Positions 22,720 through 34,095 of a stretch of DNA of 64,000 bases are shown here, one piece after another. Origin of the DNA: Rotaria sordida (lineage: Eukaryota; Rotifera; Eurotatoria; Philodinida; Philodinidae). Position 1 is the stretch's first letter, and every line of letters begins with the position of its first letter. The translations under genes were made by a program, and so were the position numbers. Where the stretch lies: the NCBI GenBank assembly GCA_905250125.1, contig CAJNOL010000026.1, positions 310,077 to 374,076 of the forward strand, given 5' to 3'. The notes under the pieces were generated by a model. That model saw nothing but the letters and a program-made list of their open reading frames with translations, was not told where the DNA came from and did not search any database.

Positions 22720-23184
22720 AAAAAAATCTGTTATTGTTATAAATTTCTTTTTAAGTTTTTCAATAAGAGAATTTCAAAAGAAAAAATCATTACTTTGATC
22801 CAATGACTAATTATCTTATTTTTCTCTTTTGTATACAGAAAAAATTCTCAACATGTTAGTAATATATAAAAAGAGAATGTTGAATCAACATTAAATATAA
22901 AAAACTTTGTTGTTTGTTAAATATATATCATTTCACGTGGATAAAAAGCGAATAATAAGACATAGTTGTTTCTTGTTACATGGCATAGACAAATAGAAAA
23001 GAAGAACTACACATGCTCACACACACAGGATTTCAAACTACAAGTATGAATAACAGAGAAACCGATGGAATGAAAGAAAAAAAATTGAGTATGATAATAA
23101 CAGAGCAGAAACAAAGAAAAAAAAAATCAACAAAAAATTTTTTCTTCAAATAAATGAAGTATCATGATAATATTTGTTGTTTAT
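22720..23184. other. Spacer between SAP/F-box and PDIA3 genes
   Basis: AT-rich, with poly-A tracts; holds the upstream region of the SAP/F-box gene and the 3' region of the PDIA3 gene. No further gene seen. Confidence 0.45.
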
Positions 23185-25782
23185 TTAAAGTTCATCATCA
23201 GTTGCCTTTTGACTCTTCTTTTTTGATCCATTACGATCATAACCTTGAAGAGGTTCAGTAGCTTCTTTAGCCAAATATTTGATAAAGTCATCAACTTCAC
23301 GTCCACCCTAAAAATAATTCATTCAAAACAAAAATATATGTTATATGGCACAAAAAACAAAAAATAAACTAACATCATATCTGCGTGGATTATCTTTGTT
23401 ATTCTTGGGTACAAAATAAATTGTTGGAAATCCTTGAACATCATATGGCGGTGGAACATCATTCTCTGTAGCATCCATTTTAGCACTAAAAAACAAAATA
23501 TTTATTAATAAGAAAATTCAAATATTTATTTTTCTTTATCTTACATAACAAGGTCTGATTCTTTTCTTAATTTCTTAGCTAATTCATCATATTTAGGAGC
23601 AAGTGATTTACTAAAGAAAACAAAATATGAAATTGAGTTTTTTTTTTTGATAAAAATTATTTCATCTTACCAATGACCACACCTAGAAAAATAAAAAGCA
23701 AAAAAAATTAATTAAAAATAAACATAAAATTTTGATTTTACCATGGTGCATAATATTCAATAAGAACATCTTTTGATTTATCATTAACAATATCATTAAA
23801 ATTTTTTCCTACAACAACTTTAACATCATCAGTTTGTTCGGGAACAGGTTGAGATTTAATATATGGTTCAAGATCATTATTAGCAACTTTACGAGCAAAT
23901 TCTTCAAGAAGTTCAAAAGTAAAATCTTCTGACATTTTATATTTTTCACCACCAGCACCACGAGCAAGTACATATTTTTTATCTTTTTTAATATCATCAA
24001 TTCCATATTCATTTAATTCGTGACGAAATTCTTCAGCATTGCTTACAGCAAAATGAACATTAACTTTTTCATCAGCCAATTTTTTTGCAATTTTTAATAC
24101 ACGATTACGAACATAATTTGTACCCTTAGTATCGCGAACATAATCAACATTATAATAAACAATAACAGTTGGTTTAGAAAAGTCGGCAGCATTGGATGGT
24201 GTACGATGGCCGACAAGACCATGACTAAAATAAAAAAAGCACATATATATATATATATATATATGAAAGGTATTGGAAATTCAAAATTTTTAGCAAATTT
24301 TTGCAACAATTTATTAGTGTCGTGGGACAGAGCACATCGAATTGTTTATGAAAAACTGCTTTTCCAATTTTTGGCAGCAAATTTTTTCTGGAAATATTGG
24401 AAGAAGACTAAATTCTAAATATCATGAACATTATAAAGATTATTTCCTAATTCTACAGACAAAAAATTGACCAAAAAATCTTATGTACATAAGGCTTTTT
24501 TGGTCAAATTTGTCTACAGAATTAGGAAATAATCCTTATAATATTTCACAAAGTGAAAAACAATATTTACATATCTGTCATAATGAACGACTCTGTTCAT
24601 AATATTTAGAATTTAGTCTTTTTTCCAATATTTTGAGAAAAACTTCTTTAATTTGCTAAAATTTTTCATTTTCGGCATCTTATTTTAATCATTGGGAAAA
24701 AGAAGACGAAAAATCTTACATTTTTTCTTGAATATATGTTTTGATTTTATTGCCAACACCTTCAACAGCTGAAAAAGCATCTTCAAATTTTGATTGTAAT
24801 CGTTTTGGTTGATGAATAACAATTTTACTAGATAACCAAAAGAAAAAAAGAAATTTTTATGTCATATTAAAAAAAAAAAAGAGAAATTTCATACTTTAAA
24901 TGTTGAACTTTATCAAGAATTTCTTTTGATGTTGTATAAGCAAAACGTAATTTTTCTGATAATTGATCAGCAACTTTAACAAGATCACTTTTTAATGAAT
25001 GAGTATCACTTTCGAAATAACCTATTTTACATCATATTTAAGTTATAGATTTTCATTTTATTTCTATAAAACATACCAACGATACTATGATCGCTATGAT
25101 CTAAAAATTTTTCATAATCAGCTAATGTTTCAAGTATACGAAATGATGGACCAGATTTTGATCGCATTGTTGAAACAATACCATCTAATAAAAATAAATT
25201 CTTTTTTTCCTATTAAATCAAATTAAAATTTTAATCATAAACGTACCGGCTTCTCGTGGACCATTGTAATCTTCAGCAAATTCACCATTTTTAAATATTT
25301 TTAATGCTAAGTCATAAACGAATTATTATTGTTATTATTATTGAAAAAAAAATTCTTCAAAAATAATAAAACATACTTGGATAACCACTAACACCATGTT
25401 TACCACATGTTTTAGTTTCAACAGTACAATCAACCTGAGACGAATAAGAAATTTATTATATCATTGATTGAAATCTATTTTATTTACTTTAGCTAAAGCA
25501 ACAGGTGGATCATTCTTTAATAATAATGTAGCAGCTTTTTCATATTCCGGTGCAAGTCGTTTGCCTTTCGAGAAGAAAAAAAAAATAATCATCTATTTAT
25601 TTATGAACTATTATAAAAGAATACTTACAATGGCCACACCATGGTGCATAAAATTCAACAAGCAAAACATCATGTTGTTGAACTTTTGACTCGAAATCAC
25701 TATCGGTAAATACGAGTACATCACTTGCAGTTACAAATGTTGTTAGACCAATTGATAGTAAAATAAAGAGAACAGATTGCAT
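23185..25782 (-). CDS. PDIA3: Protein disulfide isomerase A3 / ERp57 homologue, 12 exons
   Basis: ER lumen thiol oxidoreductase that forms and rearranges disulfides in glycoproteins. Exons (minus order): 25629-25782, 25488-25564, 25377-25434, 25247-25306, 25077-25184, 24895-25021, 24720-24827, 23742-24224, 23671-23682, 23545-23610, 23374-23485, 23185-23307. They sum to 495 residues (human 505). Seen: a signal peptide, a first thioredoxin domain with APWCGHC (Cys49, Cys52), b and b' domains (DGIVSTMRS..; [19 protein letters not shown]), and a second thioredoxin domain with CGHC at 393-396 followed by [18 protein letters not shown] and [10 protein letters not shown]. The tail is lysine-rich and ends DDEL, a KDEL-type retrieval signal. 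The CGHC of the second site lies in a 12-nt exon. Intron 24225-24719 carries a foldback element. Confidence 0.92.
24241..24262. repeat. TA microsatellite in a PDIA3 intron
   Basis: An uninterrupted run of about ten TA units just inside the acceptor side of the intron 24225-24719. Confidence 0.85.
24265..24680. mobile_element. Nested foldback element with a near-perfect central hairpin
   Basis: The centre (24438-24535) is a hairpin with arms of about 47 nt folding around GTAC at 24485-24488; both arms read GATTATTTCCTAATTCTRYAGACAAA then TTGACCAAAAAA (shown in two pieces with a small offset). Outside it, AATATTGGAAGAAGACTAAA (from about 24393) pairs with the complement of 24600-24637, and ATTTTTAGCAAATTT pairs near both ends. 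This matches a MITE or Helitron-like foldback; terminal duplications are not clear. Confidence 0.65.
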
Positions 25783-26616
25783 TGTTGTTCGATCAATAAA
25801 GAATCAATGAAGTCTAATCTATAAAATTACAAGAAATCTATACAACGGTATAAATATAAAACATCTAGAATGATGGAGCAATATGATCTGTCTCTTTGTT
25901 GTTAAATTTTCTTTCAATGGAATTGCAGCAGCTGGCGTACGAATATACAGTACGAGAGGAAGAAAAAAAATTGTAGACCTGGAAATATTCGATTGGATCG
26001 ATCATGATTTTTACTTCTTACAACTAGAATTCGAAGATTTTATCTTAAATTTTTATTTTAATATTAATTTTATATTTATTTATGAAATTAATTATATTTT
26101 TAATTGAAAAATTTTTCATAGAGGACAAATAAATAATATTGATTGGTGGATATAACTAACAAATATAAAAGAAGTAAAACTATATATGAGAGCTATATAG
26201 ATAACATTGTTATTTGACAAATATTCTTTTGACAATGTTACCTGAATTTAGGAGTCAATTTTTTCAATTACCGCTTATTTCAACAACATGGATATATATA
26301 CGAAATCGATATATAGAAAGAAAAAAAAATTCTCTCTTTCCAGTTCGTATTATTTTATTAATTATCGAACAAACAATATCATTAGTATACGAAAATATTA
26401 TTCGACCTTTGCTCAATCCATGTTATATATACGGTAAATAATTCTAACAACAATACCATCATTTATTCGAATTTGTTCTTTATTAAAAATCAAAATCTTT
26501 TCTCGAAAAGTCAATTTTTCTTTTAAAAGAATGCTCAGGAATCTCAAAAACATCATTGATAACAACATCACCAATAAAAAATCATCTATAAGGATCAATT
26601 AGAAATATAAGAAATA
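25783..26616. other. Intergenic region upstream of PDIA3
   Basis: AT-rich; open frames at 25883-26107, 26214-26441 and 26413-26598 have no domain. The first ~100 bp presumably hold the PDIA3 promoter and leader. Confidence 0.45.
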
Positions 26617-27487
26617 CAGTGGTGGCAAAAGTTTCATGACACTTGAAAAATGTTTTCCAACATTTTACAATAGAGTTGATACAAACTTGGTACATATTTT
26701 TGGCATTCGTAGTTGCTAAGCTTTCATATACCACTGAGTCAAGCAAATACTACGGCTTTTAATGAATGAACAACACTAAATAAAAAGTTCCGTAATACTT
26801 TCGACTTCTTTTATTATATCGCTTTTTTTTCAACTTTAAATATCACCGTCAGAAAGAGCATAAAAAATTGAGCATAGTTAATATCCTTTTAGTTTTCAAA
26901 TCATAGGGTGCCGACATTTTCTGAAGGACACTTCTATGTAAAAATCATTGGTATTCACTTAAAATCCACTGAGAACTCACTATGGACAGCGACAAATAGG
27001 TTATTTTTTGGATTTATCTTGTAGAGCTATTTCAATTCTACAAAATGAGATGTTTTGTAGCCATCTGACATGTACAGTAAATGATTCATATGATATTATA
27101 GAGAGAAGTTTCAAAATCTCAACATATTTAAACTATTTTCATTTGAAAATGTGAATAAAAACAGTTTCTCTATTACAAAGTCGAATAAGTCGTTTACTTT
27201 ATATGTCAGATGGTTACAAAACGTCTCATTTTGTAGAATTACAGTAGTTCTACAAGATAAATTTAAAAGAGAACCTATTCATTGCTATTCAAAATGAGTT
27301 CTTAGTAGATTTTTAGTGAATACTCGAGGTTTCTGCATAAAAGCTCCTTTCTAGAATATGCATATTTCCTATGATTTCAAAACTAAAAGGGACATCAACT
27401 ATGCTCTTTTCGATGATGATATCTAAAATTGAAAAAAAAGCGATATAAAAGAAGTCGAAAGTGTCATGGAGTTTTTTGTCATCACTG
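26617..27487. mobile_element. Tc1-type foldback MITE, TA flanked
   Basis: About 870 bp, nearly all of it one inverted repeat. The left end starts CAGTGGTGGCAAAAG then TTTCATGACACTT; the right end, reverse-complemented, starts CAGTGATGACAAAAA then ACTCCATGACACTT. TA lies outside both ends (26615-26616, 27488-27489). CAGTG ends and TA sites are typical of Tc1 relatives. The arms (about 26780-27100 and 27180-27475) match through many blocks, for example TTCGACTTCTTTTAT, ATTCTACAAAATGAGA and CATCTGACAT. The left arm has an extra ~130 bp (26645-26780) after a duplicated terminal segment. No transposase remnant. Confidence 0.85.
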
Positions 27488-28408
27488 TATTGTTATTCTT
27501 TGATCTCAAATTCAGATTGCAGAATAGTTTGTTTAATCATTTCTCTTGAAACGAATTTTTATGATTTGATTATCATACTTGAATGTTTGCTAGAAGATAC
27601 TATAGACTATATTATGGTATAATATTACTAACAGATTATGGAAATGAATTTATGAAAAGGCTGAAAGAAAATATATGTGCAAAAAGAAATGCTACATAAG
27701 CTTTTCAAATTTATATATTTTACATAGATGACAATGCATTTATAGTCTATCAAGTGCTCGAATCATCAAATCCAAAAGTACTGTTTTCGATATTTGTATT
27801 TCATAAAAGTCATTTAATGTTATCGTCTTCTTGAATATTGATATCAACAACTTCATCTTCTTTTTTTTTTGTTGTCGGTTTCTCCGTAGTTCTTTGTATT
27901 CTGTATATGATGCATAGATTTCGTTGACAAAGGATCATCTTTAATAAGCTATTGCATCATCTATTCGAAAGTATACTTCTTTTGCTGATCATCTCACCTA
28001 ATAGTCGTCTTGTTCAACACTATCGCTAGTGAGTTTTCAATTTGTAAAATAATCTCAATCTCTTTTATGACTACGTAAATAAGAACAATTAATTAAATCG
28101 CTATTAGAAAACGATAACTACTATGTGAAAGTAAATTTTTCAAACAAGAAAAATAATAGAAATAGGTCATGATGATATAAAAACGTTATAATAAGACAGG
28201 TATTACAGATGCATCAACGTGAGTCACCACTTCTATTCGCTATAACTGTCACCTTTTAAAATAAGGCTTAATTCTAGTGGGTTATGACGTCTATATGATC
28301 ATAGTTTTAATACATCATAAATATCTTTTGTTCCACACCAAAAATAGAAAAAAGCAAAAAAAAAAAATATCAAAACTGAAAATTTCAATCTGAATTTATT
28401 TGTTTTAG
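27488..28408. other. Intergenic or intronic region upstream of the 28.4-kb gene
   Basis: No recognisable exon. Because the next exon opens at a splice acceptor (AG at 28407-28408), the true first exon of that gene may lie here, but I could not identify it. Confidence 0.4.
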
Positions 28409-30043
28409 TGAATAAGTTGGATGATTATCTATGTTCACATATTGATTCTATTCGAAATATTTGTCCAATTGTTGATCGTACTTCAAATGAAGTAATTGAA
28501 CGTTATAGTGATGTATTTTTCTTATCATTTATGAATAAAAATTCCAAATCATCTACAATTCATAGTAATTCTAATAACATAAACAATATTCATGAAGAAA
28601 AAAGTTTTAAAGTTATTCAACGATTTTCTCAATTTTTAACAAATATTTTAATGATGATTGAAATTTATTCGAAATCTATTCAAAATGAATTAAATGATCA
28701 CATTGATGCATGTCGAAATCTTTGGAAAACTTTGAATATGGAAGATGGACGATCATTAGATGCAGTTGATGTAAGAAATTTTTATCTCTTTAATGACAAT
28801 AATTATCTATCTATTGCATTCATAAGTCTTTTTTTGTTTATATCTGTGATTTAGATGCATCTAATTTTTCTCTTATTTTGATATAATTCTTTGAAATATT
28901 CAATATAAATATTAGAAGATATTTTTAGTCATTTTCGGAAAAATTACTTGTACTCGGTCGTCGTATAACTGGAAATTATCGTCAATTTATTTATATTATT
29001 CGTTATCAAATGAAACGATTTCGATCTATATTATTTTCATTTTTACATATTCAAAATCGCTTTCGTTCAATTATATGGCGTCTTACTCGAAAAGTATATT
29101 ATTATTTTAGTTATTTCGATTTTATAGATCGTTTATTGTTGCTGTTTTTTTTTGAATAGATTCGAATGAATCGAATAAATGAAAACCGTAATAATCGTGC
29201 ACAATATGGATTAGTAACATCAAAAGGATATGTTCATCATTATTTAGAGATGATGATGCTCCATGCAGCTAAACATCCATGGATGAGATGGAAACAAGTA
29301 TGGATCATACTTAATTTAATTTAAAAAAATAAATATTTATTGGAATTTTTATCTTTATATTTTTAGCCACAATTAAATCAAACATCTGAATCACAGGTTT
29401 GTCTTTCTATTTAATAAATTTAAAATATTTTCCTTTCTAAAATTATTTCATAAGAGTTGAACTATTTCGATTTTCATGACTTGAATTATTATATTCAGAA
29501 AAATAGTTATTTTTCATAATCTAAATCTAATCAATTTATTGCTTTTTCTGTTTAGGTTGAAAGACCATTAAAATTCATTCGTCCAATGTTCTTTCTCTCA
29601 CCAAATAATACTTCGGATTGTAGCGGATCTGAAGATAACCTTCGAGGTCAATCTTTTAATATTCTTCAATCAACACCATATCGACGAAATCATAAACATT
29701 CTAATATAATCCAATCTAAAAGACAAATTGAAGATGTTTTATCAAATATTTCATCATCTTTATCAAGTACACCTGAACAAAGTTTTGATGTTAAAGATAT
29801 TATTCGACAAGTAACTTAATTTAAAATTATGATATCATTTTATTGTAGTTTTTCTCTATTCAAAAAAAAAAGGTTGGGGCACAGTCCCGTCAACCGTCAG
29901 ATACAAATAGTTCAACAGATCAAGATGATGAAAATCGAATTATTGAACAAGCACTAAATGAAACAGATGATAATGAACAACAACAGCAATCAGTTTCTGT
30001 ATTTGATCTTTCTCCTATGCTTGCTAGTGGTTGTGCTGTTTGA
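28409..30043 (+). CDS. Unrecognised multi-exon gene (5' end not found)
   Basis: Exons 28409-28770, 28929-29093, 29160-29297, 29367-29396, 29556-29810 and about 29873-30043 join with consistent splice signals and share one frame, giving some 370 residues. The first segment starts after an AG acceptor; a split start codon (A|TG) or an upstream exon is possible. The protein has helical, Arg-rich segments (GRRITGNYRQFIYIIRYQ; RFRSIIWRLTRKIRMNR), a conserved-looking YGLVTSKGYVHHYLEMMML, a 10-residue mini-exon, then a Ser/Asn/Gln-rich, probably disordered tail ending LSPMLASGCAV. I do not recognise a family. Introns of 50-160 nt and local codon use argue that the gene is real. Confidence 0.6.
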
Positions 30044-32927
30044 AAAAAACAATAAAATCGTTAAAAAAAACAGAGTTTTATACAACAATATACATAGAAC
30101 AATAATATAAAAATGTTTTAATCGTTCATTCCTTATATTCTGATTTTTGCTCTTTGAATTCATAAGGCAATTCACAAAGAGTATTAATAAAAGGTTTCAC
30201 ACACTAGTGCAATCAACTTTTCTATTGTTTTAGCTAGAGTTTCATTAGCTTACATGCACAGAAATGCTCAAGAATTGATAAACTGGAATTGTCAAATTGT
30301 CTAATCAATCTGAGAATAACTATAATCGTTTCCGAGTACTAGAGATGGGCTGTTGTGTTCTTTCCTTGTTTTCTGCTATCAAAAAGACAAGTAGCATTTG
30401 TCGCTGCGACTCGCTGAACACTCGAGTGAATGTTCAACTCTTTCTGGATAGCCTACTGCTTCACAAGTTCAGTTGACACTAACATCAAATGTATGCATGC
30501 GGTCGGGTGAGCGTGCATAGGTTTGAGTTTGGATGTTAATATGTGTGCCGGTATCAGTATAGATATGGATGTGCTTGTCTGTTTGATTCTTCTTTTTACT
30601 TATTCAACTAATCACATTTAAACTCACACACGTTGGTACTCAACGCCTACATCCACAATCTACACATATCCACACTCACATTTTTTATACGCTGATCAAT
30701 ATGTAGTTTTCAATTTCTACAGAAGAAAAAAACCGAGATAGACGACCTGTTGGTCTTAAAAAATGGCTATCGCTGTCAAGAACTTAATTGCGAAAATAGT
30801 TAGTCTCCAAAATATTGAAATTAAAGTAAACATCTTCATAAAAATAGCAAAGGTTGAATCGTAGCGCATAGAAGTTTGATGATCACAATCATAGATTTGA
30901 CTTATATTCAGTCAAAATTGTCTAATCATAGTAATAGATTAGAAATGTAAATGGCGCAAACCAAAGTTTTGGGTAATGATCATATACAACCAGAGGTGTG
31001 GGTGTGAAAGAATAGAAAATCTGTATCGACACTCAGACTCCACATCTACACCCTGCTCTTGTCCAATCAAATATTTGGTTACTCGGATTTCAGTTAAACA
31101 GAGATTTTGCTATCAGAGTGTCGTGGAGGTAGGCTTTCAGCCTGTGAGGTTCTCTGTTTATCATATATTAGGAATATCCAACTGTTGACTAATCCTTGTT
31201 TTGTGACCGAAATTTCAGTCTATAAGCTATTTTGCGTATATGAGAATCGTCTTATCAGTTTTTTTCATGTAAGATTTTCAGCCAATCACATATTTTTTCA
31301 AGTGTAACTTTGATCTAATCAGAGTTTTCATGTTTTGAAATGAACCAGACAGGTAAGCTCACTTTGCACGTTTTGTCAGTCTTCCTTTTATCTTTGTTGG
31401 AGTGGAGCAATCAATTGCTTGTCCATACTGACATTTCATTAGTGTCGACCACATAGTATTATATCTATAGATAATTTTGGAATAGCTCTAGTATTTTCAA
31501 TTTTCAATCGAGAATCTTGCCACTGATAATACAATAGTTGTGTGGAAGGTGGCAAAATGTTATTTGAACAGAGTGTAATTAAAAAAGAATGATCTTTTCT
31601 GGAGATAAACTTAAGCATGGGAGTGGCTACCCGTGAGTGGTACTCTGGAGGAGTGCCGATGAATGACTAGCCATTGAACTAAAAAGTTCACTACGGATGT
31701 GATTTAGGAAAGATCTGTATAAGATTCAGTACTTTTGTTGAGAATATCCTATTAAGATTCGGTTAAAGACAAATTGTCATATAACATAGTCTTTCTAAAA
31801 AGATTGCCAAATCCTAGACATAGGTAATACTTGACAATAAAACGTTTTGTTTGCAATTTTCCATCGAGAATTCTTCTGTTATAGACTCAACAATTTATTC
31901 TAATAATCCTAATCTAAATCGGTTATTCCAGAGTTCTCAAGCAATTATCGTTAATAGTATGTATGTATACATGTGTAATTTTTAGTTCACGAAAGAAATT
32001 TCTTCGTTCATTCGTTGAAAACATACAGAGCATAAAAGATATCAATCATATAAACTGAGCTATAATTAAATATTGAGAGGTAATGAACCAATCTGTCCAA
32101 TTTTTCTTTGTTACCTTTTTCATGCTCAGATTGGACATAGTGAGCTTCTATTCTGTACGAAGATTTATATCAATTAACGAATAGAAAGCAAAAAAAAAAG
32201 GAGATTTCAATCAAATTGAATAATTTATTTATTCTCAGAAACAAAGAAAATTAGCCGAAAAATTCACCAAAAAAATTATTACATATTTGAAGAAATGATG
32301 TATAAGACATGGCTTAAACATTTTAAAGTATCAACGTGAAGGTGTGGGTGTTGGTATTTCTTTTCTCTCATCTCCTCCTCTCGCTTCCACACACTTACAT
32401 CCACTTTTAACATATTATATCAGGAGTAAGCGAGCGTGTGGACGAAAGTCATCTGTTCAAACAGCTACTCCGACACTTGATCCTCAATGACAAATAACAA
32501 CCACCTGATGTAACAAAAATTTCTAGAAATTCTAGGACACGTGTGTCTTCCATCTGTTTGTTATAGAGTCAATCTTATTTGTTTACCGCAGCATCCGAAA
32601 GATCAGATCATATTTGGATGACGTATGAATACATTCTTTACGAAGAGACAAGTCATCAAAATGTGACAAATGATGATGGTTTACATCAAAGAACTGCGTA
32701 TTCGTCAATATAGTTATCATTACCTTTTTCTTGACGATTGTTTAAGTTTCAAAATTTTAAAAAATAATGAAAAAAGAAGTCTTTTTTTGAAACTCAACAT
32801 CTTTCTAAGACAAAGTCGATCCAGTGGAAGCTGAATCCATACAGTTGTCTTTTATTTATAACATAAGAATATGCAAAAGACGACATCAAACAAAAGCTTA
32901 CAAAAAAAGAAAAGGGCCATGTCTTCT
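30044..32927. other. Long intergenic region, no gene recognised
   Basis: Short open frames only (for example 30976-31188). Stretches at 30490-30700 and 32335-32440 are enriched in GTGTG and CACAC words and show weak inverted similarity. A short inverted pair (AATCTGTCCAA / AGATTGGACA) lies at about 32090-32145. None reaches the level of a defined element. Confidence 0.4.
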
Positions 32928-34095
32928 TTAGGCAAGTGACATTTCGATAAGCGCCCCTGGTATATAACATCCTCCAGCTTGTGAATATGCTATGCCTTTG
33001 AATACTTTTCTTGATGCGTCCCAACTAAGTTGAATCATATCTTGATGGCCCAAATTTAAATTCGGATTTCCTGTACCGATCTATATACAAAAAAAACATC
33101 ATATTCGAAATACATGAACATGTTGTCTATAGTAATAAACCTACTTGATAACGTTGTGTCATCTCAATTTTTCCAGTTACTTCTGAGAATGATCCGTTTA
33201 ATACATATTGACCAACATTATCTTGTCCGTAACCGTTTAGTGTTCTAGTCATTGGATTAAAGACAAGTTGATGTTGAAAGGGTCCATGCCATTGATTATA
33301 TTGATAATATTGATACTTCCATAAACCAGATACAAAAATATTTTCTTGTGCTTGTTGAAAGTTTAGGGCAGTTCTTGCAGCACTCTGTGAATATAGCAAG
33401 GTAATCTTTTTAACGAAAAGGTAACCCTGAAAAAACATCACTCACCATATGAGGAACGTTGTTTGTTTTACGTGAAGTTTCCCAGCTTGTTATCCCAATG
33501 TGTTGATCATCATCGGCCATCTCGAATGTTTTCCGCTGTGGAAAGTTGTTCTCAAATTTATCAGATTCATCCTTAATGAAGACGTTTTGAAAAGCTCAAA
33601 CAAAAGATAGATTCGATTTTGCATTACCGATTCGATGTCAGCTCGAGCATTATTATTTTGCTCTTTATTCTTCTGTATATTACTCAATCCAATACCGAAA
33701 TTGAGATCGTTCGAATATTGAGTTAGTTCACGATTCAAATCTAGAAATTTTTTCTCATAGTCTTTGTTATTCACGATACGTTTAAACCAACTGGCTTCAA
33801 TAAAAGTACTGATAAAGTCAAGACATTGACGTAGAAATGTTTCGAAACGATGAAGTGCTCTATGCATCGCTTCATTCAAACAATCGGATAGATCTCTTTG
33901 TGCCAAAAATCCGATCAATATATCAATACGTTCACTCAATTGTCCACATTGTTGTTTATTGACTTCAACTCGTTCAGCAGTTTCTCGAATATCAGTCGAA
34001 AGTTTATAAATATTGCTTAATACAGGTATTGATTTTGGGAGAGATGTCATTGCCACTGATATCGTATCCATAGCGGAGGAACCTGGAATATCCAT
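32928..34095 (-). CDS. MLKL/HeLo-like helical bundle fused to a beta-rich C-terminal domain, 4 exons
   Basis: Exons 33628-34095, 33446-33571, 33145-33384 and 32928-33080 are each a multiple of three and give 328 residues. Residues 20-156 are helical with a pattern resembling the N-terminal four-helix domain of MLKL and related HeLo/RPW8-type executioners: IYKLSTDIRETAERV..NKQQCGQLSERIDILIGFL, then HRFETFLRQCLDFISTF, then KKFLDLNRELTQYSNDL. In MLKL this domain inserts into membranes during necroptosis. Residues 157-198 are a charged linker. Residues 217-328 form a beta-rich domain with repeated aromatic-Gly motifs (GLWKYQYYQYNQWHG, GYGQDNVGQYVLNGSF, GKIEMTQRYQ, IQLSWDASRKVFKGIAY). There is no kinase domain and no signal peptide. 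Function as a regulated membrane-damaging effector is inference. Confidence 0.72.

Noticed and set aside
23809..24309. Minus-strand frames in other phases over the PDIA3 exon
   Set aside because: Alternative phases of the large PDIA3 exon; the true frame gives a continuous PDI domain.
24206..24418. Plus-strand frame across the TA microsatellite and foldback element
   Set aside because: Runs through repeat DNA within a PDIA3 intron; no protein similarity.
28408..28410. GTG at 28408 as a start codon
   Set aside because: The G belongs to a splice acceptor (TTTTAG); non-ATG starts are not expected here.
30976..31307. Overlapping plus-strand frames as genes
   Set aside because: No domain, no splice context, and codon use unlike real genes in the window.
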